This document shows positions 43,641-52,639 of a stretch of 64,000 bases of DNA, piece by piece. Both the position numbers and the translations under genes were made by a program. Each line of letters begins with the position of its first letter. The stretch's first letter is position 1. The stretch spans positions 248,001-312,000 of the forward strand of contig JADYUK010000001.1 of the NCBI GenBank assembly GCA_021531755.1, in the 5' to 3' direction. This stretch comes from Hoylesella loescheii. GTDB taxonomy: Bacteria; Bacteroidota; Bacteroidia; Bacteroidales; Bacteroidaceae. The notes below the pieces were generated by a model. It worked only from the letters and a program-made list of their open reading frames with translations. It ran no database searches and was not told the DNA's origin.

Positions 43641-43775
43641 GTTTATATTGAAAAGTCACTTGCTGTTGCGTGGTACCTTACTGCGGTTTCGGGACTTACT
43701 TATGATGCCATTGTCTTGCATTATTATGCCATCGGCGATGGCAGATTGTCACGCTTCAGCCGTATGAGTCGGTCA

Positions 43776-45578
43776 TTATTCCTTGTTCGCTTTCTTTCGC
43801 TCGTTATGGTCGAGGATAATCTTGCGCATACGCATTGACTTCGGAGTCACCTCGACATACTCATCGGCCTTGATATACTCAAGACATTCCTCAAGCGAGA
43901 GGATGGTCTTAGGGATGATGCGTGCCTTCTCGTCAGAACCCGATGCGCGCACATTTGTCAGCTGTTTTGCCTTTGTCACGTTGATGACGAGGTCGTTATC
44001 ATGGACGTGCTCGCCGACAACCTCACCGCCATAGACATCCTCACCGGGGTCGATGAAGAATTTTCCACGGTCCTGAAGTTTGTCTATCGAGTAGGCGAAG
44101 GCATTGCCTGTCTCAAGAGCTATCATAGAGCCATTCACACGGCGTGTTATCTCGCCTTTGTATGGCTGGTATTCCTTGAAACGGTGGGCCATGATGGCCT
44201 CGCCCTGTGATGCCGTCAGGACATTTGTCCTTAGTCCGATTATACCACGTGATGGTATGTCGAACTCTATGTTGACACGCTCGCCCTGGCTCTCCATTGA
44301 TGTCATCTCGCCCTTGCGGCGTGTCACCATGTCAATCATCTTGCTTGAGAACTCCTCGGGGACATTTATCGTCAGCTCCTCTATTGGCTCACATCTGACG
44401 CCGTCAATCTCCTTGTAGATGACCTGTGGCTGGCCAACCTGCAACTCATAGCCCTCGCGGCGCATTGTCTCTATGAGCACAGAGAGGTGGAGCACGCCAC
44501 GGCCTGAGACTATCCATTTGTCTGTGCTGTCCTCGAATGGTCTGACACGAAGGGCGAGATTCTTCTCAAGCTCCTTCTCCAGACGGTCGTTGATATGGCG
44601 TGATGTGACAAATTTCCCCTCTTTGCCGAAGAATGGTGAGTCGTTGATAGTGAAGAGCATAGACATCGTAGGCTCATCGATAGCTATAGGGGGTAGAGCC
44701 TCTGGATTCTCATAATCGCAGATGGTGTCGCCTATCTCGAATTTCTCCAGTCCGATGATGGCGCAGATGTCGCCACTCGTCACCTCCTTGGCCTTCACGT
44801 GGGTCATGCCCTCGAAGACGTGAATCTCCTTTATGCGTGTCTTCTCCATTGAGCCGTCGCGATGGACTATAGTGATGTTCTGCCCCTCGGTGAGAGTGCC
44901 GCGGTGGACACGTCCCACTGCAATGCGGCCCGTGTAGTTAGAGTAGTCGAGCGATGTTATGAGCATCTGTGGTGTGCCCTCAAGCTTCTGTGGGGCTGGG
45001 ATTATCTCGACAATCTTGTCAAGCAGGTAGTCTATATTGTCTGCCGGGTGGTTATAATCCTCTGCCATCCATCCGTTCTTTGCCGAGCCGTATATGACGG
45101 GGAAGTCCAGCTGGTCTTCTGTGGCATTGAGCGAGAACATGAGGTCGAACACCATCTCGTAGACCTCCTCCGGGCGGCAATTAGGTTTGTCGACCTTGTT
45201 GACGACGACGATGGGCTTCAACCCTATCTGGAGAGCCTTCTGGAGCACGAAGCGTGTCTGCGGCATAGGTCCCTCGAAAGCGTCGACAAGGAGTATGCAG
45301 CCGTCGGCCATGTTGAGGACACGCTCAACCTCACCACCGAAATCGGAGTGGCCCGGGGTGTCTATGATGTTTATCTTTGTCCCCTTCCAGTTGATGGAGA
45401 CATTCTTTGAGAGTATCGTTATGCCGCGCTCCCTTTCCAGCTCGTTGTTGTCCAATACTAAATCAGAATTATTCTGGCCGTCGCGGAAGAGGTGTCCGGC
45501 GAGCATCATCTTGTCGACAAGCGTTGTCTTGCCGTGGTCGACGTGTGCGATGATGGCTATGTTTCTAATATCTTGCAT
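43776..45578 (-). CDS. typA: Translational GTPase TypA/BipA
   Basis: A 600-residue ribosome-associated GTPase. G1 is AHVDHGKTTLVDKM, G2 is in the RERGITILSKNVSI segment, G3 is DTPGHSDFGGEV and G4 is VVNKVDKP. Domain II and EF-G-like domains III and V follow, then the BipA-specific C-terminal domain (GEDVYGGEVVGEHVHDNDLV, NVTKAKQLTNVRASG). It helps late 50S assembly and stress adaptation in other bacteria. The length is normal for the family (~600). It has its own candidate promoter (45634-45666). Confidence 0.96.
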   Translation of the reverse strand: MQDIRNIAIIAHVDHGKTTLVDKMMLAGHLFRDGQNNSDLVLDNNELERERGITILSKNVSINWKGTKINIIDTPGHSDFGGEVERVLNMADGCILLVDAFEGPMPQTRFVLQKALQIGLKPIVVVNKVDKPNCRPEEVYEMVFDLMFSLNATEDQLDFPVIYGSAKNGWMAEDYNHPADNIDYLLDKIVEIIPAPQKLEGTPQMLITSLDYSNYTGRIAVGRVHRGTLTEGQNITIVHRDGSMEKTRIKEIHVFEGMTHVKAKEVTSGDICAIIGLEKFEIGDTICDYENPEALPPIAIDEPTMSMLFTINDSPFFGKEGKFVTSRHINDRLEKELEKNLALRVRPFEDSTDKWIVSGRGVLHLSVLIETMRREGYELQVGQPQVIYKEIDGVRCEPIEELTINVPEEFSSKMIDMVTRRKGEMTSMESQGERVNIEFDIPSRGIIGLRTNVLTASQGEAIMAHRFKEYQPYKGEITRRVNGSMIALETGNAFAYSIDKLQDRGKFFIDPGEDVYGGEVVGEHVHDNDLVINVTKAKQLTNVRASGSDEKARIIPKTILSLEECLEYIKADEYVEVTPKSMRMRKIILDHNERKKANKE

Positions 45579-45633
45579 CTTATTGGTGGTGTTATCCGGA
45601 ATGTCTCGTGCATCCCTATTTCAATTTTGCGTG

Positions 45634-45666
45634 CAAAGGTACTAATTTTAACGGAGATATCATCAA
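45634..45666 (-). promoter_or_regulatory. Candidate promoter of typA
   Basis: On the minus strand TACCTTTG (45641-45634) matches the -7 consensus TANNTTTG. TTG at 45666-45664 lies 22 bases upstream, close to the usual 19-21. The transcript would start near 45627, leaving a leader of ~50 bases before typA. Confidence 0.6.
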
Positions 45667-46131
45667 CTTGGATGTTATTTTTACGCTTCAAACATGATTT
45701 TTTTCTGTATACCGCTTTTGTGAATTGCCTTTGATTCCTCATATGGCATACAAAAAGTATCAGTAGGCTGTGCAGTCGTGCCGGTATGATACTTTATTGG
45801 GGCGTTTCAAGCGAAATCTTTGGGCTGTAGCTCGACAATAGTAATGCTGCCTGCAAATTCTGTAATCTTGTGCGAGACGCATAATAGCTTGTCTTACAGG
45901 TTATTGTGTCTTGTTGGGTTTGAGTGTGGTCGCAGCTGTGAAATAATTGGTACTGAATGAGCGCCTCAAAGGCTCTGAATCAAGACTTGGAACAATAGAT
46001 AGCCAGATTGGTATTGTAAGATATGACCCAATTATTCTGTACTAAAATTGTGATGTAACAGCAAAAACAAGCTGCTGGAATGCATTTTCTCTATTGAACA
46101 AACACGTTTGCTGATGTCATGACACAAAAAA
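45667..46131. other. Intergenic region upstream of typA
   Basis: About 465 bases with no convincing open frame, repeat or RNA signature. It lies between the typA promoter and the terminator of the SUMF1-type gene. Confidence 0.4.
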
Positions 46132-46214
46132 ACACACGCTTCACCATGCATGTCGTAAAGTGCCACAATTATGTCGCGCTTGTACTTATCGGCCGTGCGT
46201 GGTGAAACGTGTGT
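46125..46214 (-). terminator. Rho-independent terminator of the SUMF1-type lipoprotein gene
   Basis: Arms of 21 bases at 46132-46152 and 46194-46214 pair with three mismatches (ACACACG...TTCACCA...GCA). On the minus strand the second arm is followed directly by TTTTTTT. The 41-base loop has further weak pairing. It lies 150 bases past the stop of the upstream lipoprotein gene. Confidence 0.65.
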
Positions 46215-46363
46215 CGACTGGTGGCTGAATGCCGTCGTGTGTGTTATTGTCAGCAATTTGTAATCCTGTTGCCTGTCTGCTATGTAGAGAGAAAAACAGA
46301 AAATTCATAGCAAGCATGTGCCCCTGATAACTATGTTTTGCAGGGAATGCATGCTGAATGCCA

Positions 46364-47179
46364 TTACTTGTCCATAGCAAGGCGGAACCCGAGCGTTACA
46401 TGAGAATAGTCAGACTGTAGGCTGTAGCGTGTTGATGTGCGGCATTTACCCTTCCTGTCAGCGAAAGACCCGCCACGGGCTACCTTTGTCGTGCTCCCCT
46501 CGACAGTTATCAACGGGTCGGTATATACGCTGTCCTTGTAATCAGAATAATCGTCGGCAACCCATTCCCATACATTCCCCGACATATCATATGTGCCGGC
46601 TTCGTTAGCCCCATACTGACCGACGGGGTGGGGGCGCATATCGCTGTTTGTGGCCATACATGCCACACGGTCACAATATTTCGAGCCAGCATAAGGAAGG
46701 CTGAATCCACGGCCCGCGCCACGTGCTGCATATTCCCATTCTGCCTCTGTAGGCAGGCGGAATGTGTGGCCGCTCATAGCCGACAGCTTCTTGACGAATT
46801 TCTGACAGTCGGCCCATGAGACATTCGTCACGGGGAGATGCTCCTCGTCGTTGCCGTCGCCCTTGTACGCAGAAGGGTTGGAGCCCATAACCTTTGTCCA
46901 TAACTCCTGGGTCACCTCGGTCTGGCTGATATAGTAGCCTTTGGTCAACACCACCTTGTGGGCTGGCTTCTCTGTGAAGTAGTCACAATCAGTCTGCTCA
47001 GGTGTCCCACCCATCGTGAATGTCGCGGGAGCGATGTAAATCATCGTAATATCCTCGCCGTCGATTTCTACTTTCATAGACTCGCCTGGGATGACATCCT
47101 TCTTGCACGAGCTTGTAAGGCAGAGTGTCGCTGTGGCGATAATAATGGCCATGATGCCGGATAATGAAATCTTTTCCAT
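46364..47179 (-). CDS. SUMF1/formylglycine-generating-enzyme-like lipoprotein
   Basis: A 271-residue lipoprotein from the ATG at 47177-47179 (MEKISLSGIMAIIIATATLC), with lipobox cysteine in LTSSCKKD. The remainder is one FGE-sulfatase domain: MIYIAPATFTMGGTPEQTDC, YYISQTEVTQELWTKVMGSN, HLPVTNVSWADCQKFVKKLS, FRLPTEAEWEYAARGA, YDMSGNVWEWVADDYSDY, VARGGSFAD, LGFRLAMDK. True formylglycine generators use a specific cysteine pair; I cannot confirm one here. Like many Bacteroidetes members, it may be a structural or glycan/peptide-binding surface protein. It has a near-perfect promoter. Confidence 0.85.
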   Translation of the reverse strand: MEKISLSGIMAIIIATATLCLTSSCKKDVIPGESMKVEIDGEDITMIYIAPATFTMGGTPEQTDCDYFTEKPAHKVVLTKGYYISQTEVTQELWTKVMGSNPSAYKGDGNDEEHLPVTNVSWADCQKFVKKLSAMSGHTFRLPTEAEWEYAARGAGRGFSLPYAGSKYCDRVACMATNSDMRPHPVGQYGANEAGTYDMSGNVWEWVADDYSDYKDSVYTDPLITVEGSTTKVARGGSFADRKGKCRTSTRYSLQSDYSHVTLGFRLAMDK

Positions 47180-47335
47180 AATGTATGAACATGAATTGTT
47201 AATAATCACTGTTTATAGAGGGAAACCCTTGTTTGTCACAGAATAATGTCCTGGCTTAGACAAAGCGCTTTCCTCAATGGCTATAACCATCACATGAGAG
47301 AAGGTGGAGAAAACGTCACAGGGTCTCAATAGATA

Positions 47336-47368
47336 CAAAAGTATGAATAATATTTGACAATATCCAAA
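47336..47368 (-). promoter_or_regulatory. Near-consensus promoter of the SUMF1-type lipoprotein gene
   Basis: On the minus strand TTTG, 21 bases, then TACTTTTG reproduces the Bacteroidetes sigma-ABfr pattern TTTG-N19-21-TANNTTTG. Transcription would start near 47329, giving a leader of ~150 bases. Confidence 0.72.
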
Positions 47369-47451
47369 AAGAAGATATGTTTTTGTCGTAAAAAAAGTTA
47401 ATCCAAAGAAAATATTATACTGTCAATAATTCATAATTCACAGAAAATGAG

Positions 47452-47520
47452 TAATTTTGCATCCGCTTTCACGAGATGGGAGCATTATTATCTAATTATT
47501 CACCGCAGGACGTGTCCTGC
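47452..47520 (+). promoter_or_regulatory. Candidate -7 box and 5' hairpin of rpsP
   Basis: TAATTTTG at 47452-47459 fits the -7 consensus; the -33 region is poor. In the resulting ~80-base leader, GCAGGAC-GT-GTCCTGC (47505-47520) forms a perfect 7-bp hairpin 28 bases upstream of the rpsP start codon. It could modulate translation or mRNA stability. Confidence 0.5.
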
Positions 47521-47547
47521 ATAAACAATTATTTAACACTTAAAAAT

Positions 47548-48078
47548 ATGGCAACAAAAATTCGCCTTCAGCGTGGCGGTCGCAAGAGCTACGCATTCTA
47601 CAGCATCGTAATTGCCGACTCACGTGCTCCGCGTGACGGACGTTTCACAGAGAAGCTCGGCACTTACAATCCAAACACAAACCCTGCTACTGTCGATCTC
47701 AACTTCGAGCGCGCACTCTATTGGGTTGAGGTTGGTGCACAGCCAACAGACACAGTACGCAACATCCTCAAGGGCGAGGGCGTTTATCTTATGAAGCACC
47801 TTAAGGGTGGCGTTAAGAAGGGCGCATTCGATGAGGCTGCCGCACAGCAGAAGTTTGACGCTTGGAAGCAGGCAAAGCAGAATGGTCTTGAGGCTATACG
47901 CACAAGCGACGCAAAGGCTAAGAAAGACGCAAAGGCAAAGGGACTCGCAGCTGAGAAGGCTGTCAACGAGGCTATCGCTAAGAAAGTAGCAGAGAAGAAG
48001 GCTGCTGCCGCAGCTGCTGCTGCAGAGGCTGCCGCCGCTGCTAACGCAGAGGAGACAGAGACTCCTGCTGAGGCTTAA
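47548..48078 (+). CDS. rpsP: 30S ribosomal protein S16, with long alanine/lysine-rich C-terminal extension
   Basis: A 176-residue S16 from the ATG at 47548 ([20 protein letters not shown]). The first ~85 residues are the standard S16 fold ([32 protein letters not shown]). Typical S16 is ~80-90 residues; here a helical tail roughly as long again follows, rich in Ala, Lys and Glu and ending in a poly-alanine stretch then EETETPAEA. Extended S16 proteins are known in Bacteroidetes. The gene stands alone, without the rimM-trmD-rplS partners found in many bacteria. Codon use is strongly biased, as expected for a highly expressed gene. Confidence 0.96.
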   Translation: MATKIRLQRGGRKSYAFYSIVIADSRAPRDGRFTEKLGTYNPNTNPATVDLNFERALYWVEVGAQPTDTVRNILKGEGVYLMKHLKGGVKKGAFDEAAAQQKFDAWKQAKQNGLEAIRTSDAKAKKDAKAKGLAAEKAVNEAIAKKVAEKKAAAAAAAAEAAAAANAEETETPAEA

Positions 48079-48150
48079 GTGATGCTTCTGACTTCTTGCT
48101 TTCCTTAAGCTTGACGTTAGGCCGTATTTCAAAATTTGATTCATCCAAAT

Positions 48151-48181
48151 GAGGGGCTTTCGAGATAATCGATAGCCCCTC
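48151..48181 (+). terminator. Hairpin downstream of rpsP
   Basis: GAGGGGCT (48151-48158) pairs with AGCCCCTC (48174-48181) around a 15-base loop, ~70 bases past the rpsP stop. No T-run follows directly. Confidence 0.6.
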
Positions 48182-48379
48182 AATCCGTATATTGAGGTAT
48201 ATATGGCAGAAAAGCTGTTGGTAGGAAATTCATGCATAAGAAGAGGGCTTTTACAACACTTTACAGAATATAAGTGTATTCTACGCATAGAATAATAATT
48301 GCATTTGACCTGCCATTCGGGTGCTTATTCTTATTATTCGTTATATTATCAGAATTCGTTGTGGAATATTCTCGGACAT

Positions 48380-48416
48380 AAAAAAGCCCGGTAGACACAT
48401 GTTATCTACCAGGCTT
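48380..48416 (-). terminator. Rho-independent terminator of the minus-strand microprotein unit
   Basis: On the minus strand AAGCC-x-GGTAGA and TCTACC-x-GGCTT form a stem with one internal mismatch, followed immediately by TTTTTT. This is a textbook intrinsic terminator pointing leftward, 100 bases past the stop of the 44-codon frame. Confidence 0.8.
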
Positions 48417-48515
48417 GATATTAATAAGATACTTTTTTCTTAATGTTTGGCGAAGCTATGCAGAGCTATTTCCTTTCAAGAATCTCATAATGGCGTTCGC
48501 CTTTTCTTGGGGAAA

Positions 48516-48650
48516 TCATTTGCATCTTCTGATCTCGCTTACGGTCTTTACCACTTTGTAAGTGTTGAAGATTGCTATTCCGAACAGAATAGCTGTCGAT
48601 GTGATGAATGTTGTTGTCATGATTGTTTGTGTTTTTTCTGATTCCGTCAT
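48516..48650 (-). CDS. Predicted 44-residue membrane microprotein
   Basis: The frame starts at the ATG at 48648-48650: MTESEKTQTIMTTTFITSTA, then a hydrophobic stretch ILFGIAIFNTYKVV, and a basic end EIRRCK. A single membrane helix at ~15-34 is likely, with the basic C-terminus facing the cytoplasm. I do not recognise the family. Support comes from context: a near-perfect promoter (48822-48852) upstream and a Rho-independent terminator (48380-48416) downstream, both on the same strand, so a transcript of ~435 bases is expected. It could also be a small RNA carrying a chance frame. Confidence 0.5.
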   Translation of the reverse strand: MTESEKTQTIMTTTFITSTAILFGIAIFNTYKVVKTVSEIRRCK

Positions 48651-48779
48651 CCCTCTGTCCATGATAGCATGGCTGGGAGGATAGGGGCTCATCAATCTCT
48701 GTGGAGAGATTGGGAGGTCCTTGTGGCTTCTGGCCCGATAGCGGAAATCAATTGTTATCCTTAAATACTTTTTACCTTA

Positions 48780-48797
48780 TGGGAAGCATGCTCCCAT
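48780..48797 (-). promoter_or_regulatory. Leader hairpin in the microprotein transcript
   Basis: ATGGGA-AGCATGCT-CCCAT is an almost perfect palindrome, located ~20 bases after the predicted transcription start. It may stabilise the 5' end of the transcript or be a protein-binding site. Confidence 0.4.
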
Positions 48798-48821
48798 TTC
48801 CTGATTGTTGTTATCCGGGCA

Positions 48822-48852
48822 CAAAGTTACGACGAATATCATGACAATGCAA
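48822..48852 (-). promoter_or_regulatory. Near-perfect Bacteroidetes promoter for the microprotein unit
   Basis: On the minus strand TTG (48852-48850), 20 bases, then TAACTTTG (48829-48822) matches the -33/-7 consensus and spacing. The predicted start is near 48815, 165 bases upstream of the microprotein ATG. Confidence 0.72.
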
Positions 48853-48939
48853 GCATAATACGCTACATTATTGTTAACGTACACACTATTTTGATGTACG
48901 TCACTCCTGCGGAGTCTGGAGACTGCTCTCTCCTATATA

Positions 48940-49581
48940 TTATCGAGGGACATTCTCTGTTTCATTCAGTTTATCCCATATGCGCGTGAAATGTTTCCTC
49001 AACAAGTGTGGACTGGCGATAATCTCGCGCAGGTTCTTGAGGTGAGTCTCATTCTCTGAGCCCGGAATCCATAGCCTTATGTATCCGTTGGTTGAGTATT
49101 TCTCTGTCAGATGAGTAACAAAACGCTTGTAGTGCTCTTCCTTGTCAAGGGATGGATAATGATCCATACCGTAGGCTATTGTGCGTGTGATGACAGTGTC
49201 AGGTGTAAGCTCCCTGTCTGCCTCCGCCACTATCTTGCCGTATATGGAGCGTGGTGTCTTTGATGCCGATGCCCGGTGGTCCTCGACAGCCTCACGCATA
49301 ATCTTAAGCTGGACAGCAGAGAACCATTTCTTCAGCCGGCGGTCAGATATGAGTATCTTGCCTCCTGTCAGATGGTGTATGGCACGCGGGCCTTCCATAC
49401 CAAGGTCATGGTATGCGGCTATGACGTACGACATGTCCTCGTTTGCGCCTAAGCGCTTCGCCATCTTCAGCGAGCTGCCGATGACATTCTTCACATGGGA
49501 GAGTGAATGGGCGCGGTCGAAGTTATTGTATCGGGGGAGGATTTCCCTCTCGATGAATTCCATCAGTTCTAAGTTTATCAT
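48940..49581 (-). CDS. HD domain-containing protein
   Basis: A 213-residue HD-superfamily protein. FDRAHSLSHVKNVIG supplies the first His, VIAAYHDLGMEGPRAIHH is the HD pair with a following His, and AVEDHRASAS the next metal-ligand region, with EADRELTPDT as the closing Asp block. HD proteins hydrolyse phosphate esters such as nucleotides or signalling nucleotides; substrate cannot be predicted. The C-terminal ~60 residues are predicted helical. It follows the putative porin on the same strand, 108 bases away. Confidence 0.85.
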   Translation of the reverse strand: MINLELMEFIEREILPRYNNFDRAHSLSHVKNVIGSSLKMAKRLGANEDMSYVIAAYHDLGMEGPRAIHHLTGGKILISDRRLKKWFSAVQLKIMREAVEDHRASASKTPRSIYGKIVAEADRELTPDTVITRTIAYGMDHYPSLDKEEHYKRFVTHLTEKYSTNGYIRLWIPGSENETHLKNLREIIASPHLLRKHFTRIWDKLNETENVPR

Positions 49582-49688
49582 GGCATGGAATAGGGTGCGT
49601 GCTTGTTGTTAGGGGGGGAGAGGAGTGGGGCGATGGGGTGGGAGGAAAGTGTCTGGTAGTGATAGCGGGCAGTAGAGAGCGGAGAGGG

Positions 49689-51995
49689 TCAATTAAAGAA
49701 GTTCCAATTGACTCCGAAACGCAGCAGACGCCCGTTAAGTGGATGGTGAGGTGTAAGGAAATAGTTGCCCTTGTTAGAGCAGTTTACATGGCTCATCATG
49801 ACAAAGAACCGGCATGACTTCAACTGGAAATTGGCATAGACATTACATACCGGATAGTTGCCTACCGATGTGCGTATGTCATTATTCTCCTGTATGACAA
49901 ACGACTGCATGTGTGGGTTGTACTCAGGGGCGTCATAACGTGTGAAGTATCTCACATCCACTCCGAGGTCAGTATGCAACACTCTCGCTATCTTGAACCT
50001 CAGGTATGCCGTGGAGTAGACATTAAGCTTCGGCAGAGGCAGCACGGTGTCGTCTGATGTCTTCTGGAATGTTAGGATATTGTCCCAGTGGAATATGCCG
50101 GCAGCGAGATTGTAGTATAGCTGCGCTGTCAGTACCTGTACACTTGATGCCTGACGTGGAGCAAGATCAAGGCCGGTCCGCTTGAATTCCTCATCGATAT
50201 TGTATGTAGTCGATAGATATGTATAGTTTGTAATATTGTCGAATGCCACCCTCAGGCGTGCGCGGAGTTTCTCAGACGACAGGTTTCCCTCGATGTGGGT
50301 GTGGGTAATGTTGTCAAGGTCGTTGTCCCACTTGAAATGGCGTGACTGGTATTTTTCCATGAAGCAGTTGGGGTGTCTTACCTCGAAACCACCTCGCGCA
50401 TCTATTCTTACCGTATCGCCAAGAAGTGGTATGTTGACATCTATGTCGCCATTTATCCTCACTTGTCCTGCCTCGGCTCCAGCAATATATGTCTCACCGA
50501 GGGCTCTGAAATGAAAGGCGTTACCCTGACGCTTGGATATCTCGCCTCCGACGATGAAGCTGTTATTGCTTTCTACCGAGAACCTACCATCGGGCTCAGG
50601 CAGAGCTATGTGTTCCAGCTCCTGTGCCGCATAGAGCTTTATGCCAGCCTTAGCCCATTTATTGAAGCCTTCAAGCAGTGAGACTCCGACATTGTTCCTA
50701 AGGTATGTATATCTGGTTCTGTCGTTTATGGAGTCTGTGTCGAGCGAATAATAGTCATTAAGGTAGAAGTCCGTTGGTGACTGATATGCGAGATATGTAT
50801 GTCTGAAATGGTCGAGCGTTAGGGTGTGGAAGAAGCTTGTGACGGGCACATACTCATTCTTCATGAACTCATCTTCCTCCTCCTTCTCCTTCTCCGCCTT
50901 CAACGAGTCGGCTGCCTGCTCGCTTGTCAGTTGTATCCTCCCGCCTGACTCTTTGTTATCTTCTTTCACAGGCTCATCGCCCATGATCTTTGCTCCCTCA
51001 GGTCTTCCTGCTGGAGCATCCTTTATATCGAGCCGTGAGTTGCCTGCCTGTTGTATTGTCTCGCCGTTTGCTTCCTTCTTCTTACGTTCCCTCTCCTCTT
51101 TCTCTTTTTGCGATGCCATGGCAAACTTCTTCGCCTCGATCTCCTTCTCTGTCATCTTAACCTTACGGTTGAATCCTACATTGTAACGTTGGGTGAAGAA
51201 TATGTGCTGGTTGTCGTTCTTGTTCCAGTTGGAGGAAAGGACGACAGGAATCTCGTTTGAGATGAAGTCTTCTGAGAATGACTCCGGGTGTGTTATGTAC
51301 TCGTCGTTCGTTATGCCACCGTTCTCAGCTTGTTTCTGATGGTTCGTGCTGAGAAGGAAATGTGTCTCATAGCGGTCGCCAAGATAGCTTCCCCACAGGG
51401 TATAGTTGAAATGCGATGTGCTCTGGTTGGCATAGTATCCACGGGCGTAGAGATAGTCGAATTTGAATCCGACACCGAGACGCTTATTGACATTGACGGC
51501 GAAGACTGCCTTAAGCCTGTCCTCTCCGTTTGTCCTGTCACCACATGTGTTGTAGCTGAGGTTCGTTATCGGAGAGTATGTGTTGGTGAAATGGAAATCG
51601 GATGGCTGTACAATTATCTGGTCATAATGGTTCGTAAAGGGGAACTCGGTGTTCTCTTCTCTGTCTGTGAAAATCCTGTTCTGTCTCGGCGTTCCGTTGT
51701 TGCCAAGTGTGTTATACTCGCCATAGACGCCTGATGCGAAGACATGATTCATGCGGAGATACGATGTCGTGTCTGGTATGGCGCTTGTACGCTCGCCGCT
51801 AAGGGGGCTTACGGTCCATACTGCCAGTCCGCGTGGTATCTCTTTGTTGCTTGTCGTGTCCCGTGAGCCGTTGTTACGTGTCGCACCTGATGTGTTGAAC
51901 GTGTTCTCGTCTGTTATCAGACGGTCATTCTGGGCATATATGTGCGACGTGAATGCTTGCAGGGCTATTATGGCGTATATGATTCTTCTGTTCAT
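49689..51995 (-). CDS. Putative porin (large outer-membrane barrel)
   Basis: A 768-residue protein with a signal peptide ending near HIYAQ. The pattern matches the Bacteroidetes 'putative porin' family: FTNHYDQIIVQPSDFHFTNT, YSPITNLSYNTCGDRTNGED, GVGFKFDYLYARGYYANQST near the N-terminus, many amphipathic strands, and a C-terminus ending RLLRFGVNWNFFN. Residues ~281-378 form a strongly charged, lysine/glutamate-rich insert (KEKEERERKKKEANGE; DSLKAEKEKEEEDEF) that interrupts the barrel and is probably a long loop or periplasmic coil. The transported compound is unknown. It lies downstream of a small membrane protein gene. Confidence 0.85.
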   Translation of the reverse strand: MNRRIIYAIIALQAFTSHIYAQNDRLITDENTFNTSGATRNNGSRDTTSNKEIPRGLAVWTVSPLSGERTSAIPDTTSYLRMNHVFASGVYGEYNTLGNNGTPRQNRIFTDREENTEFPFTNHYDQIIVQPSDFHFTNTYSPITNLSYNTCGDRTNGEDRLKAVFAVNVNKRLGVGFKFDYLYARGYYANQSTSHFNYTLWGSYLGDRYETHFLLSTNHQKQAENGGITNDEYITHPESFSEDFISNEIPVVLSSNWNKNDNQHIFFTQRYNVGFNRKVKMTEKEIEAKKFAMASQKEKEERERKKKEANGETIQQAGNSRLDIKDAPAGRPEGAKIMGDEPVKEDNKESGGRIQLTSEQAADSLKAEKEKEEEDEFMKNEYVPVTSFFHTLTLDHFRHTYLAYQSPTDFYLNDYYSLDTDSINDRTRYTYLRNNVGVSLLEGFNKWAKAGIKLYAAQELEHIALPEPDGRFSVESNNSFIVGGEISKRQGNAFHFRALGETYIAGAEAGQVRINGDIDVNIPLLGDTVRIDARGGFEVRHPNCFMEKYQSRHFKWDNDLDNITHTHIEGNLSSEKLRARLRVAFDNITNYTYLSTTYNIDEEFKRTGLDLAPRQASSVQVLTAQLYYNLAAGIFHWDNILTFQKTSDDTVLPLPKLNVYSTAYLRFKIARVLHTDLGVDVRYFTRYDAPEYNPHMQSFVIQENNDIRTSVGNYPVCNVYANFQLKSCRFFVMMSHVNCSNKGNYFLTPHHPLNGRLLRFGVNWNFFN

Positions 51996-52195
51996 TATGT
52001 CTCTGTTCGTTAACCTTTCAGGTTTTTCTTTCCTTTATCCTCATATTCAGGAGTCTGACGACAGGAGGTATAGAGGATATGCCGGTTGCCTCTTGATTAA
52101 TATAATAATAAGGAAGGTGATGGCAGACGGAGGGAGAAGGGGCATGAATATTGATTCCTGTTGTGGGGCGTGTGTCTGTATGGGAATGGTGTGGG

Positions 52196-52408
52196 CTATC
52201 TTTTGAATCTGAGCACACACTCGGCCATCTTGAAGAACATCGCTGTCATGACGACAAGAATGCCCAATGTCGGCTCTGGCTGTACCCAGTAGAGAACAGC
52301 TCCTGCCACGGCTCCTATGATAAAGATAATGTTAAGAATCTGACGAATGATGAATACTTTACCTCGCTCTTCTGTCTTCGTCTCATCGCCTCTTTTATGT
52401 ATGTCCAT
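52196..52408 (-). CDS. Small two-helix membrane protein
   Basis: A 70-residue protein. A charged N-terminus (MDIHKRGDETKTEERGK) precedes two hydrophobic segments (IIRQILNIIFIIGAVAGAVL and TLGILVVMTAMFFKMAECVL) joined by YWVQPEPT, and the end is RFKR. This hairpin architecture, the context on the strand shared with the putative porin (200 bases downstream) and the lack of an overlapping gene support it being real. I do not know a function. Confidence 0.68.
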   Translation of the reverse strand: MDIHKRGDETKTEERGKVFIIRQILNIIFIIGAVAGAVLYWVQPEPTLGILVVMTAMFFKMAECVLRFKR

Positions 52409-52639
52409 TGTTGCAGTCTATTTAGGTGGATTCTATAAATTACTTCCCTTTGGCCAGTGGGTCCAGAGGACAAGTTTCGCTTTGTCAGATTTTGGGATTA
52501 TTTTCGAGGGCAAATTGTGAGTCTGATAGGGGCGTAGCGGGCTACGTGACCGATGCGACTTGTAATTTGGACTGAAAAGAATCCCAACGGTGACAAAACG
52601 TTAGTACATAATCATTAATCCTTTTGACGGTGGGAATTT

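Larger units (their letters stand above)
43216..43775. other. Intergenic region between typA and GH31
   Basis: About 560 bases. It contains a candidate GH31 -7 box (43323-43330), copy 3 of the 40-bp element with an inverted partner (43455-43511), and a hairpin (43597-43640). No credible gene. Confidence 0.55.

Noticed and set aside
48447..48641. Plus-strand 64-codon frame with a Cys-rich end
   Set aside because: It overlaps the minus-strand microprotein unit, which has promoter and terminator support; the Cys-rich end is the reverse of a Thr/Met-rich stretch.
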